The position numbers were made by a program, and so were the translations under genes. DNA of 7,010 nucleotides from assembly GCA_947385185.1 (NCBI GenBank), contig CANDJX010000083.1:1-7010 (forward strand). The letters are read 5' to 3'. Positions 1 to 6,551 of the stretch are shown piece after piece. The notes beneath the pieces are model-generated. The model was not told the DNA's origin, made no database searches, and was given only the letters and a program-made list of their open reading frames with translations. Within the stretch, counting starts at the first letter, position 1. The number at the start of each line of letters is the position of its first letter. The DNA comes from an uncultured Clostridia bacterium (GTDB taxonomy: Bacteria > Bacillota > Clostridia > Christensenellales > Pumilibacteraceae).

Positions 1-46
1 TACACTGACAAGCACACTCTTTCCCTACACGACGCTCTTCCGATCT
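1..46 (+). other. Illumina dual-index adapter remnant (artefact)
   Basis: Bases 14-46 match all 33 bases of the Illumina TruSeq Read 1 primer site, ending in GCTCTTCCGATCT. Bases 1-5 (TACAC) match the end of the P5 arm, and bases 6-13 (TGACAAGC) sit exactly where an 8-base i5 index belongs. This is library sequence, not genome. The organism's DNA starts at about base 47, where the IF3 reading frame begins. An open frame seen on the minus strand across this region is an artefact. Confidence 0.97.
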
Positions 47-171
47 ATGCGAAACTGGGCATCGAAGTGATGCAGAATTTTTATAATTTGATCGAAGATG
101 TGTGCGTTATAGAGAAATCGCCTCTTGCCGAGGGACGCAACATATTGATGATATTGGCACCAAAAAAATAA
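47..171 (+). CDS. infC: Translation initiation factor IF-3, C-terminal fragment
   Basis: This is the last 40 codons of IF3, in frame from base 49 to the TAA at 169-171; the rest is lost at the contig end. IF3 binds the 30S subunit, keeps it apart from 50S and proofreads start-codon and initiator-tRNA choice. The tail contains AEGRNILMILAPKK, which matches the conserved IF3 C-terminal ending (EGRxMxMxLAPK). Directly downstream are rpmI and rplT, the classic infC-rpmI-rplT operon, which supports the call. The upstream leader, where this operon is usually controlled, is outside the window. Confidence 0.93.
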
Positions 172-190
172 GTTACGGAGGACATACATC

Positions 191-394
191 ATGCCTAAAA
201 TGAAAAGCCACAGTGGCGCGAAGAAGCGTTTTCGCGTCAGCAAATCCGGCAAAGTAAAACGCAATTATCAGAATAAGAACCACATTCTGACCAAGAAAGA
301 CAGTAAGAGAAAAATGAGACTTCGCCAGGGAACTTACCTTGCTTCGGCGGAAGAATCCAAGACGGTTAAAGTTATGCTTCAGGGTAGGAGGTAA
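191..394 (+). CDS. rpmI: Large ribosomal subunit protein bL35
   Basis: The product has 67 residues, close to the usual 64-66, and is strongly basic. It opens with MPKMKSHSGAKKRFRVSKSG and contains HILTKKDSKRKMRLR (31-45), the conserved bL35 pattern of TKK, SKRK and RLR. It is a structural protein of the 50S subunit. The ATG at 191 is preceded by GGAGGA at 177-182 with an 8-base gap, so the start is secure. It lies 19 bases after infC and 5 bases before rplT, in the usual operon order. No anomaly is visible. Confidence 0.98.
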   Translation: MPKMKSHSGAKKRFRVSKSGKVKRNYQNKNHILTKKDSKRKMRLRQGTYLASAEESKTVKVMLQGRR

Positions 395-399
395 TCGAA

Positions 400-750
400 A
401 TGAGAATTAAGAGAAGTGTAAACGCATTAAAAAAGCGCAGAAAGATAATGAGACTTTCCAAGGGCTATTTCGGCTCTAAATCCCGTTCTTACAGAATCGC
501 TCGCGAAGCGGTAATGAAATCGCAGATGTATGCGTTCGTCGGTCGCCGTCGCAAGAAAAGAGATTTCCGCAAGCTCTGGATCGCCCGTATCAACGCCGCC
601 GCTCGCATGAACGGTATGTCGTACAGCAAGTTTATGCACGGTCTTAAAGTTTCGGGAATAGACCTGAACAGAAAGGTGCTTGCGGATATTGCGGTAACCG
701 ATGCCGCTACTTTCGCCAAACTCGCCGAAAAAGCGAAAGCCGCACAATAA
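400..750 (+). CDS. rplT: Large ribosomal subunit protein bL20
   Basis: The product has 116 residues (family about 117-119). The N-terminal half is a long basic extension that threads into 23S rRNA. The core GRRRKKRDFRKLWIARINAA (48-67) and RKVLADIAV (91-99) are hallmark bL20 segments. bL20 is needed early in 50S assembly. In several bacteria it also represses its own operon by binding the upstream mRNA, but that leader is not in the window. The ribosome binding site AGGAGGT (386-392) overlaps the rpmI stop codon with 7 bases to the ATG, so translation of the two genes is probably coupled. The gene is closed by the terminator at 759-789. Confidence 0.98.
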   Translation: MRIKRSVNALKKRRKIMRLSKGYFGSKSRSYRIAREAVMKSQMYAFVGRRRKKRDFRKLWIARINAAARMNGMSYSKFMHGLKVSGIDLNRKVLADIAVTDAATFAKLAEKAKAAQ

Positions 751-758
751 ACGAAATT

Positions 759-789
759 AAAACGGAAGCACCTCGAGGCTTCTGTTTTT
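759..789 (+). terminator. Rho-independent terminator after rplT
   Basis: An 11-base stem pairs 759-769 (AAAACGGAAGC) with 778-788 (GCTTCTGTTTT), with one G-U pair and an 8-base loop. The 3' arm runs into five T residues at 785-789. It starts 8 bases after the rplT stop, so it ends the ribosomal-protein transcript or reduces readthrough into the methyltransferase cluster. Confidence 0.85.
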
Positions 790-814
790 AATATTGTATT
801 ATATCTGACATAGT

Positions 815-1549
815 ATGATAATTTCGTCAAAAGAAAATCAGACCGTAAAGTTTGTAAAAAAACTTGTCGATAAAAAGTTTCGGGAATCATCGAAAAAATT
901 TATCGTAGAAGGGCTTCGGAGCGTTCGCGACATTTTGTCGCATTCTCCGGAGCTGATTAGTCTTATACTCGTCAGAGAGGACAAGGCGGGATTGTTTGAA
1001 AACGAAGTTGTCGTAGCCGAGCGCATATTCGAAACTATTTCGGAAACGGAAGCGTCTCAGGGCGTTCTCGCCGTAGTCGATATACCGCAATCGAAACAGA
1101 TTTCCTGCGATTCGGTGCTTTATCTGGACGGCATACGCGATCCGGGCAATTTAGGTACGTTGATACGCACGGCTTGCGCCGCCGGATATAACGATATAAT
1201 TTTAAGTTCCTGCGCCGATCCGTATTCCGGAAAAGTAGTCAGAAGCACGATGTCTGCAATAGTAAAGGTAAATATCGTGACAGGTTCGGAAGCGGAAATA
1301 ATCGGATTGAAGAAATCGGGATATACCGTAATATGCGCCGATATGAGCGGCGACGATTTATTCCTGTCGAATAAGCCTGTCGGGAGTAAAATATGCGTGG
1401 TCATAGGCAGCGAGTCGAACGGCGTCGGAACGGAAGTCCGCCGATTGTGCGATATGACCGTCGGAATTCCGATGGAAGGCGATATAGAGTCGCTTAACGC
1501 CGCAGTCAGCGGCGCGATTATGATGTATAATCTGAAATATAAAAAATAA
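815..1549 (+). CDS. SpoU/TrmH-family rRNA 2'-O-methyltransferase
   Basis: The product has 244 residues. An N-terminal RNA-recognition part (FIVEGLRSVRDIL, 29-41) precedes a SPOUT trefoil-knot domain with all three SpoU motifs: motif 1 DGIRDPGNLGTLIRTA (105-120), motif 2 VIGSESNGV (196-204) and motif 3 IPMEGDIESLNAAVSGA (218-234). Motif 1 holds the asparagine and arginine expected for catalysis, and motifs 2 and 3 form the SAM-binding knot. The family methylates the ribose 2'-OH of rRNA or tRNA. The target cannot be read from sequence; location next to rplT, as for ysgA-like genes in related bacteria, suggests 23S rRNA. The start fits the family's usual MITSxxN opening, but no Shine-Dalgarno sequence precedes it, unlike its neighbours. 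yebC follows 19 bases later. Confidence 0.93.
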   Translation: MIISSKENQTVKFVKKLVDKKFRESSKKFIVEGLRSVRDILSHSPELISLILVREDKAGLFENEVVVAERIFETISETEASQGVLAVVDIPQSKQISCDSVLYLDGIRDPGNLGTLIRTACAAGYNDIILSSCADPYSGKVVRSTMSAIVKVNIVTGSEAEIIGLKKSGYTVICADMSGDDLFLSNKPVGSKICVVIGSESNGVGTEVRRLCDMTVGIPMEGDIESLNAAVSGAIMMYNLKYKK

Positions 1550-1568
1550 AGTCAATGAGGTAAAAACA

Positions 1569-2300
1569 ATGTCGGGACATTCAAAATGGCATAATATTCA
1601 ACAGGCAAAAGGAAAAGCCGATGCCGCAAGAGGAAAAATTTTCACCAAGATAGGCCGCGAGATTGCCGTTGCCGTAAAAGCCGGCGGAGCGGATCCGAAT
1701 TCAAACGCCGCGCTCCGTGCCGTAATAGACAAAGCCAAGGCAAATAATATGCCTAAGGACAATATTACGAGAAGCATTCAAAAGGCGAGCGGCGAACTCG
1801 GCAACATAAATTACGAAAGCATCGTATACGAAGGATACGGCACCAACGGCGTCGCTATTATAGTCGAAGCTCTGACCGATAATAAAAACAGAACGGGCGG
1901 AGAAGTCCGTCATATTTTCGACCGATCGGGAGGAAGTCTGGGCACGACCGGTTGCGTTTCGTACATGTTTGAAACGTGCGGCGTTATAGAAATCGAAAAG
2001 AAAGCGGGTATGGACGACGACGAAATGATGATGCTTGCGTTAGACGCGGGCGCGGACGATTTCGACGTGTCGGACGGATATTACGAAATAACGACTTCCG
2101 TCGATAAATTCGCCACGGTGCGCGACGCGATTGCCGCGGCAGGTATCGAATACGCGTCGGCGGAACTCGACCGCATACCGCAGAATACGATCAGACTCGA
2201 AGCCGAGGACAGAGATAAGTTACTCAAAATGCTTGATGCTTTCGAGGATAACGACGACGTTCAGAACGTGTATCACAACGCCGAATACGACGAGGAGTAA
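1569..2300 (+). CDS. yebC: YebC/PmpR/TACO1-family protein
   Basis: The product has 243 residues, the normal family length, with all signatures: MSGHSKWHNIQQAKGKADAARGK at the start, VYEGYGTNGVAIIVEAL (86-102) with NKNRT, GGSLGTTGCVSYMF (121-134) and DDVQNVYHNAE near the C-terminus. Members were long annotated as transcription regulators. More recent work on bacterial YebC and mitochondrial TACO1 supports a role on the ribosome in translating stall-prone stretches such as polyproline, which suits its place here beside an rRNA methylase. The cytosolic product ends in an acidic tail (EYDEE). GAGGT (1557-1561) lies 7 bases before the ATG. The usual ruvCAB neighbours are absent. Confidence 0.96.
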   Translation: MSGHSKWHNIQQAKGKADAARGKIFTKIGREIAVAVKAGGADPNSNAALRAVIDKAKANNMPKDNITRSIQKASGELGNINYESIVYEGYGTNGVAIIVEALTDNKNRTGGEVRHIFDRSGGSLGTTGCVSYMFETCGVIEIEKKAGMDDDEMMMLALDAGADDFDVSDGYYEITTSVDKFATVRDAIAAAGIEYASAELDRIPQNTIRLEAEDRDKLLKMLDAFEDNDDVQNVYHNAEYDEE

Positions 2301-2306
2301 ACAAAA

Positions 2307-3545
2307 ATGACGGTAGAAGAAACCTGCAGACTTGCAAAAGAAAATGTTGCGTATCCGGCATTGCTGTCGACCGACGACAAAAATAAAATGCTCGGAATCA
2401 TTTCCCGCGCGATTTTTGCGCACAGCGCAGACATTCTCGACGCAAATGCAAAGGATCTCGAAAGAGGAAAAGATCTGCCGGAACACCTTAAGGACCGACT
2501 CAGATTAAACAACGGCAGAATAAAAGATATTTGCGACGGGATCGAAAAGCTGATCGAACTGGACGATCCGATAGGAAAAAATATCGGGAGCTGGATCAAT
2601 CACGCGGGATTGCAAATAATGAAAGTTGCCGTTCCGTTAGGAGTTATCGGTATAATTTACGAAGCGCGTCCGAACGTTACCTGCGACGTCATCGCGCTTT
2701 GCCTTAAAACCGGCAACGCGGTAGTTCTGCGCGGCAGCAAGGACGCGTATACGACGAATTCCGCGATAGTGGACGCGGTCAAAGCGGCGCTGAAAGCCGA
2801 AGGATACAATCCCGAATTCATACAGCTTATTTCCGACACAACCAGAGAGGGCGCGGCGGCTTTTATGCATTGCGACGAATATATAGACGTCCTTATTCCG
2901 AGAGGATCTGCGGCGCTGATCCGTACCGTCAAGAAAAATTCATCCGTTCCCGTTATAGAAACGGGTGCGGGCAATTGCCATCTGTACGTCGAAAAAACCG
3001 CCGATACGGATATGGCGAAAACAATACTTCTGAACGGAAAACTTCGTCGTCCGAGCGTTTGCAACGCGCTTGAAAGCATGCTGATCGACCGCGATATTGC
3101 AAACGACGCGCTTCCGAAGCTCCTCGGCGCGTTGGCGGAAAATAACGTAAAAATACACGGTTGCAGTGAAACGTGCGCGATATTCCCGGATGCGGCGCCC
3201 GCATCGGACGAAGATTACGGCAAAGAATATCTCGGTTACGAAATATCCTGCAAAGTCGTTGACGGAATAGACGAAGCGATCGCGCACATAAATAAGTACG
3301 GTACTCATCACAGCGATGCGATAATTACTTCGGATAACGCGCTCGCCGAAAAATTCCTTCGCGAAATCGACAGCGCGGCTGTTTACGTAAATGCTTCTAC
3401 GTGCTTTACGGACGGATTCGAGTACGGCTTCGGCGCCGAGATCGGTATATCCACGCAGAAATTACACGCTCGCGGTCCGATGGGGCTCGAACAGCTGACA
3501 AGTTATAAATATCAAATTCTCGGCAGGGGACAAGTCAGAAAATGA
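2307..3545 (+). CDS. proA: Gamma-glutamyl phosphate reductase
   Basis: The product has 412 residues, typical length. It reduces gamma-glutamyl phosphate to glutamate-5-semialdehyde with NADPH, the second step of proline synthesis. It has the aldehyde-dehydrogenase fold: PLGVIGIIYEARPNVTCD (110-127), cofactor-region VVLRGSKDA (139-147), the catalytic cysteine C252 in RRPSVCNALE, the ProA signature around AIAHINKYGTHHSD (324-337), and GAEIGISTQKLHARGPMG (376-393). One oddity is NASTCFTDG at 362-370, where the family nearly always has NASTRF; C366 replaces that arginine. The ribosome binding site GAGGAG (2292-2297) lies inside the end of yebC, so translation is likely coupled. proB, the usual partner, is not in the window. 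Confidence 0.97.
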   Translation: MTVEETCRLAKENVAYPALLSTDDKNKMLGIISRAIFAHSADILDANAKDLERGKDLPEHLKDRLRLNNGRIKDICDGIEKLIELDDPIGKNIGSWINHAGLQIMKVAVPLGVIGIIYEARPNVTCDVIALCLKTGNAVVLRGSKDAYTTNSAIVDAVKAALKAEGYNPEFIQLISDTTREGAAAFMHCDEYIDVLIPRGSAALIRTVKKNSSVPVIETGAGNCHLYVEKTADTDMAKTILLNGKLRRPSVCNALESMLIDRDIANDALPKLLGALAENNVKIHGCSETCAIFPDAAPASDEDYGKEYLGYEISCKVVDGIDEAIAHINKYGTHHSDAIITSDNALAEKFLREIDSAAVYVNASTCFTDGFEYGFGAEIGISTQKLHARGPMGLEQLTSYKYQILGRGQVRK

Positions 3546-4594
3546 GTTTGTGGGACAGCTATATCGACAAAGCGAAAAAGAAAGCGTCAAAAACCAATAA
3601 ATCGAAAGGCAATAATACGGAAGGCGGCGATAAAGACAAAAAGCATAATCCGCACGAAGGTCACAGACAGCGCATGAAGAAACGCTTTTTGAACGATCCC
3701 GATCTGAGGACTTTTGCTCCGCATGAAGCGCTCGAATTATTTTTATTCAACGCCGTTCCGAGAAAAGATACGAATAATCTCGCGCATCGTCTTATCGAAG
3801 AATTCGGTTCGTTCGAAAACGTTTTCGATGCATCTTTCGAAGATTTACTTGCGGTAAAAGATATGACGGAAAACGCGGCGATGATGATCAAACAGGCGAT
3901 TCCCGTCGTCGGAGTATACTCGCGTAATTTTTCAAAGCAAAGAATAAAACTCAACAGCGCTCACCGAATCATCAATTATTATCGTTCCATTTTCGAAAAC
4001 AAACGCTATGAAGAAGTATACGCCGTATTGTTGGACATTCACGATAAACTGATTACATCGGTCTGCATAGGTTCCGGAAACGCTTCGAGCACATTGCTCG
4101 ATACTGCCAAATTATCGTCTGCCGTGCGCGCGAAAGGCGCGTCGAGGGTCGTACTGTTACATAATCATCCCGGCGGAAACCTTATGCCGTCGGCAACGGA
4201 TTTATCTACGACTTGCGGTATTATGATAGAGTTGGCAAACTCGGGAAACGAAGTCATAGACCATATTATTTTCGGTCCGGACGGGAAGTATTTCAGTTTT
4301 TACGAAAATAATCTGATAAAACTATTGGTCGCGCGTTGTAACGAGTTTCTCAGAATCGACATCGATGACTTTATCCGTGAAAAACCGGTTCCGCGCTCGG
4401 TATACGATGAATCCAGACGCGTTGTACTTGATGACGATATTTCCGACGAACTTGCGCATAAACTTGCAGGCGAATGGAAAGACGCAGAGGATTTCGAAGA
4501 AATCGCGGCGAGATTGGCAGACGAAGACGATTGCGTTTTCGGAAGATACGATACGGAAACGGCATTGTATGAAGATTCTTATGACGACGAGTAA
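3542..4594 (+). CDS. radC: RadC-like JAB/JAMM-domain protein, divergent, with long tails
   Basis: The product has 350 residues, against about 220-230 for ordinary RadC. Residues 1-37 are a lysine-rich, low-complexity tail. GHRQRMKKRFL (40-50) and HEALELFLFNAVPRKDTNNLAHRLIEEFGSFENVFDAS lead into a helix-hairpin-helix-like domain (about 61-125). The JAB domain (about 140-265) carries an intact JAMM zinc motif: H207, H209, S217 and D220 in HNHPGGNLMPSATD, with E157/E158 as the candidate catalytic glutamate. The usual hpREvf motif is replaced by LLDTAKL. Residues about 285-350 form a strongly acidic tail. Despite the name, RadC's role in DNA repair is not established; the fold suggests a zinc peptidase or isopeptidase. 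The ATG overlaps the proA stop (ATGA), with AGGGGA 11 bases upstream. It is the last gene of the cluster. Confidence 0.88.
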   Translation: MSLWDSYIDKAKKKASKTNKSKGNNTEGGDKDKKHNPHEGHRQRMKKRFLNDPDLRTFAPHEALELFLFNAVPRKDTNNLAHRLIEEFGSFENVFDASFEDLLAVKDMTENAAMMIKQAIPVVGVYSRNFSKQRIKLNSAHRIINYYRSIFENKRYEEVYAVLLDIHDKLITSVCIGSGNASSTLLDTAKLSSAVRAKGASRVVLLHNHPGGNLMPSATDLSTTCGIMIELANSGNEVIDHIIFGPDGKYFSFYENNLIKLLVARCNEFLRIDIDDFIREKPVPRSVYDESRRVVLDDDISDELAHKLAGEWKDAEDFEEIAARLADEDDCVFGRYDTETALYEDSYDDE

Positions 4595-4619
4595 ATGCCG
4601 GATAAAATGAATTAAAATC

Positions 4620-4655
4620 AAATGCGCCTCTTTAATACGGAGGCGCATTTTTGTT
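4620..4655 (+). terminator. Intrinsic terminator after radC, possibly bidirectional
   Basis: A perfect 11-bp stem pairs 4620-4630 (AAATGCGCCTC) with 4640-4650 (GAGGCGCATTT), with a 9-base loop, followed by TTTTTGTTT on the plus strand. It sits 25 bases after the radC stop. On the minus strand the same stem is followed by TTTGATTTTAATT, so it may also end the converging lexA transcript, which stops at 4717. Confidence 0.92.
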
Positions 4656-4716
4656 TGCGGTTTAGCTTTATTCAAAATTCCGATTTTGTATCTGTATGCG
4701 GTAATGCGGTCTTGTT

Positions 4717-5334
4717 TCAAAACTTTGACCTTATCAGTCCTATGACTTTTCCGATTATGGAAACCTCGCCGTGGACGATAATAGGTTCGTAGCGGTCGTT
4801 TTCGGGTTGTAATCTAATCCGATCCCGTTCGCGATAAAACCTTTTTACGGTAGCTTCGTCTTCAACCATTGCCACAACTATTTCGCCGTTATCTGCCGTT
4901 TCTTGTTTATTCACGACCACAAGATCTTCATCCAGTATTCCCGCATTTATCATACTGTCGCCCTGAACTTTAAGCAAAAACGGGGAAGATGAGCCGAAAA
5001 GATCTGCGGGAAGAGCGACGGTATCGATAATATTTTCAACGGCGAGAATGGGCGAGCCGGCGGCGACTTTGCCTACGATCGGCATTGACACAAGCGACTT
5101 GGGATCCGTCCGTCCCGCAATTTCTATCGCTCGGTTTTTATACGGATCGCGCTTAAGTAAACCTGCGTTCTCCAGTTTCGATATGTGATAAAATACGGTG
5201 GACGTCGATTTAAGTTTTATCGTGGACGCTATTTCGCGTACAGACGGAGGAAATCCGTGTTTCTCGCCGTACGATACGATATAATCGTATACACGCATCG
5301 AAGTGCTTCCGGGTTTTAATTGTGTTTCGTTCAT
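4717..5334 (-). CDS. lexA: SOS response repressor LexA
   Basis: The product has 205 residues, normal length. The N-terminal winged helix-turn-helix (about 12-72) includes FPPSVREIASTIKLKSTSTV and KRDPYKNRAIEI. The C-terminal S24 domain has the self-cleavage site A92-G93 in KVAAGSP, the nucleophile S127 in GDSMINAGI and the general base K164 in EATVKRF. All parts for RecA-stimulated self-cleavage are present. LexA represses DNA-damage genes, usually including itself. In the recognition helix the sequence is STVFYHISKLE, where Gram-positive LexA usually has STVHxHLxxLE, so its operator may differ. The start has GGGAG (5342-5346) 7 bases upstream. It lies 78 bases downstream of the recombinase gene but has its own strong promoter. 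Confidence 0.97.
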   Translation of the reverse strand: MNETQLKPGSTSMRVYDYIVSYGEKHGFPPSVREIASTIKLKSTSTVFYHISKLENAGLLKRDPYKNRAIEIAGRTDPKSLVSMPIVGKVAAGSPILAVENIIDTVALPADLFGSSSPFLLKVQGDSMINAGILDEDLVVVNKQETADNGEIVVAMVEDEATVKRFYRERDRIRLQPENDRYEPIIVHGEVSIIGKVIGLIRSKF

Positions 5335-5354
5335 TTTGTCGCTCCCACGCGAAT

Positions 5355-5383
5355 ATTATATCAGAATATCGTTATCCGGTCAA
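5355..5383 (-). promoter_or_regulatory. Sigma-A promoter of lexA
   Basis: On the minus strand the -35 is TTGACC (5383-5378), the spacer is 17 bases, and the -10 is TATAAT (5360-5355), preceded by TG one base before it (extended -10). The predicted start is near 5348, giving a leader of about 14 bases with GGGAG close to its 5' end. The canonical Gram-positive SOS box (GAAC-N4-GTTC) is not visible. A partial palindrome, GTTATCCGGTCAAC (5371-5384, plus strand), overlaps the -35, and GAATAT is repeated at 5351 and 5364 around the -10. Confidence 0.88.
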
Positions 5384-5412
5384 CGGAATCACACGATTTT
5401 CAAATAAATGTT

Positions 5413-6495
5413 CTAATTATTATCTTCGGAGCAAGATGTTTCGTTAATTTTTGTTATTTTCGCGGCTTTGCGGCGATTTTCTTCGCTCATCTGCGCGTAA
5501 TGCCGTTTCGTGGTATTTACGTCGGTATGCCCGAGCACGTCGGCGACCACATAAATATCCTCCGTAGCTCTGTATAAATTCGTCGCGTACGTGCTTCTCA
5601 ATTTATGAGGCGTAATCTTTTTAAGCGGCGCTGCATATCCGGCGTACTTTTTTACCAATTTCTCCACGGCGCGGACGCTTATGCGTTTGGCTTGCAACGA
5701 ATAAAAAAGAATATCCGGATCGGCAAGCGCAAGTTTTCTGCCGAACTCCGTGTTATCCGACATCTGATCGTCTAACCATTCAAGATAATTCTTTATCGCA
5801 TCCGAAGTTTCATCCGGCAAATACAGTATGCTTTTATTTCCGCCTTTGCGCGTAACCGTAAACGATTCGTTTTCAAAGTCGATGTCCGATTTGTTGAGTC
5901 CGACGAGCTCGCTGACGCGAATGCCCGTGCCGAGAAACGTATACAGTATCGCTATGTCGCGCACGCGCGTTATTTCGTTTGAAGCGCGTTGGCGGGAAGA
6001 CAGGGAATTGCCGTTCGACGCGATATTTATCAATCTTCCGACTTCGTCAGACTCAAGCCGTATAATGGGTTTATCGTGAATCTTAGGCATATCGACTTTA
6101 AGAGTAACGTTCGAAGCTATGAGCTCTTTTTTGAACAGATATTTATAAAACGACCTGAGCGCCGCGAGTTTTCGTTCTTTCGCTTTGTCGCCGCACGAAT
6201 GCTTCACGTTATCGGTTCTGTACATAGACAGATGTTCTATATATCTCTCGATGTCATAAGGCGTAAGATGTTCTATGTCAGACAGAGTAATCGCTTCCGT
6301 CGGCTTGCCGAACTTATATTTCGATAAATAATTCAAAAAAACTTTAACGTCGCGCACATAGTTCAATCGGGTCAAAACAGACGTTCTCGACGATATGCCT
6401 ATAATAAACTGCCCGACATACTCCGGCAATTCCGATAATAATGCGTCGATCTTGGTCAGATTGATTTCGTCGCGTGTCTGAAAGTAGTTGTCCAT
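5413..6495 (-). CDS. Tyrosine recombinase, XerC/XerD-like
   Basis: The product has 360 residues from the ATG at 6495. An N-terminal SAM-like core-binding domain (about 22-125) precedes the catalytic domain (about 145-340) with the full active site: R193 (GTGIRVSEL), K217 (TRKGGNKS), H297 and R300 (HKLR), H323 (LGHTD) and the nucleophile Y333 (KRHYAQ). It should cut and rejoin DNA at a specific site; target unknown. It is longer than XerC/XerD (about 300), with an extra segment near 158-178 and another near 245-270. No attachment site or phage gene is nearby, so a chromosomal role is as likely as mobility. A longer frame from a TTG at 6558 is rejected because the promoter lies inside it. No Shine-Dalgarno sequence precedes the ATG. 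Confidence 0.94.
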   Translation of the reverse strand: MDNYFQTRDEINLTKIDALLSELPEYVGQFIIGISSRTSVLTRLNYVRDVKVFLNYLSKYKFGKPTEAITLSDIEHLTPYDIERYIEHLSMYRTDNVKHSCGDKAKERKLAALRSFYKYLFKKELIASNVTLKVDMPKIHDKPIIRLESDEVGRLINIASNGNSLSSRQRASNEITRVRDIAILYTFLGTGIRVSELVGLNKSDIDFENESFTVTRKGGNKSILYLPDETSDAIKNYLEWLDDQMSDNTEFGRKLALADPDILFYSLQAKRISVRAVEKLVKKYAGYAAPLKKITPHKLRSTYATNLYRATEDIYVVADVLGHTDVNTTKRHYAQMSEENRRKAAKITKINETSCSEDNN

Positions 6496-6504
6496 AACAA
6501 ATGC

Positions 6505-6533
6505 ATTATAACAATAATTTCGGCGTTTGTCAA
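6505..6533 (-). promoter_or_regulatory. Consensus sigma-A promoter of the recombinase, leaderless
   Basis: On the minus strand the -35 is TTGACA (6533-6528), the spacer is 17 bases, and the -10 is TATAAT (6510-6505) with a TG one base before it. Both hexamers match consensus exactly. The ATG at 6495 comes only 9 bases after the -10, so the predicted transcription start (about 6498) leaves at most about 3 untranslated bases and no room for a ribosome binding site. Confidence 0.88.
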
Positions 6534-6551
6534 AGAAATTGCGGTTTCTCC

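Noticed and set aside
25..264. Minus-strand open frame of 79 codons at the left end
   Set aside because: It runs over the adapter and the antisense of infC/rpmI, and its N-terminal residues resemble no known protein.
2870..3311. Several long open frames inside proA on both strands
   Set aside because: They are shadows of the proA coding frame, with arginine-rich low-complexity translations and no recognisable domain.
5413..6495. Recombinase as evidence for a prophage or integrative element
   Set aside because: No phage, conjugation or excisionase genes, tRNA target or direct repeats are visible. GC and codon use match the neighbouring chromosomal genes.
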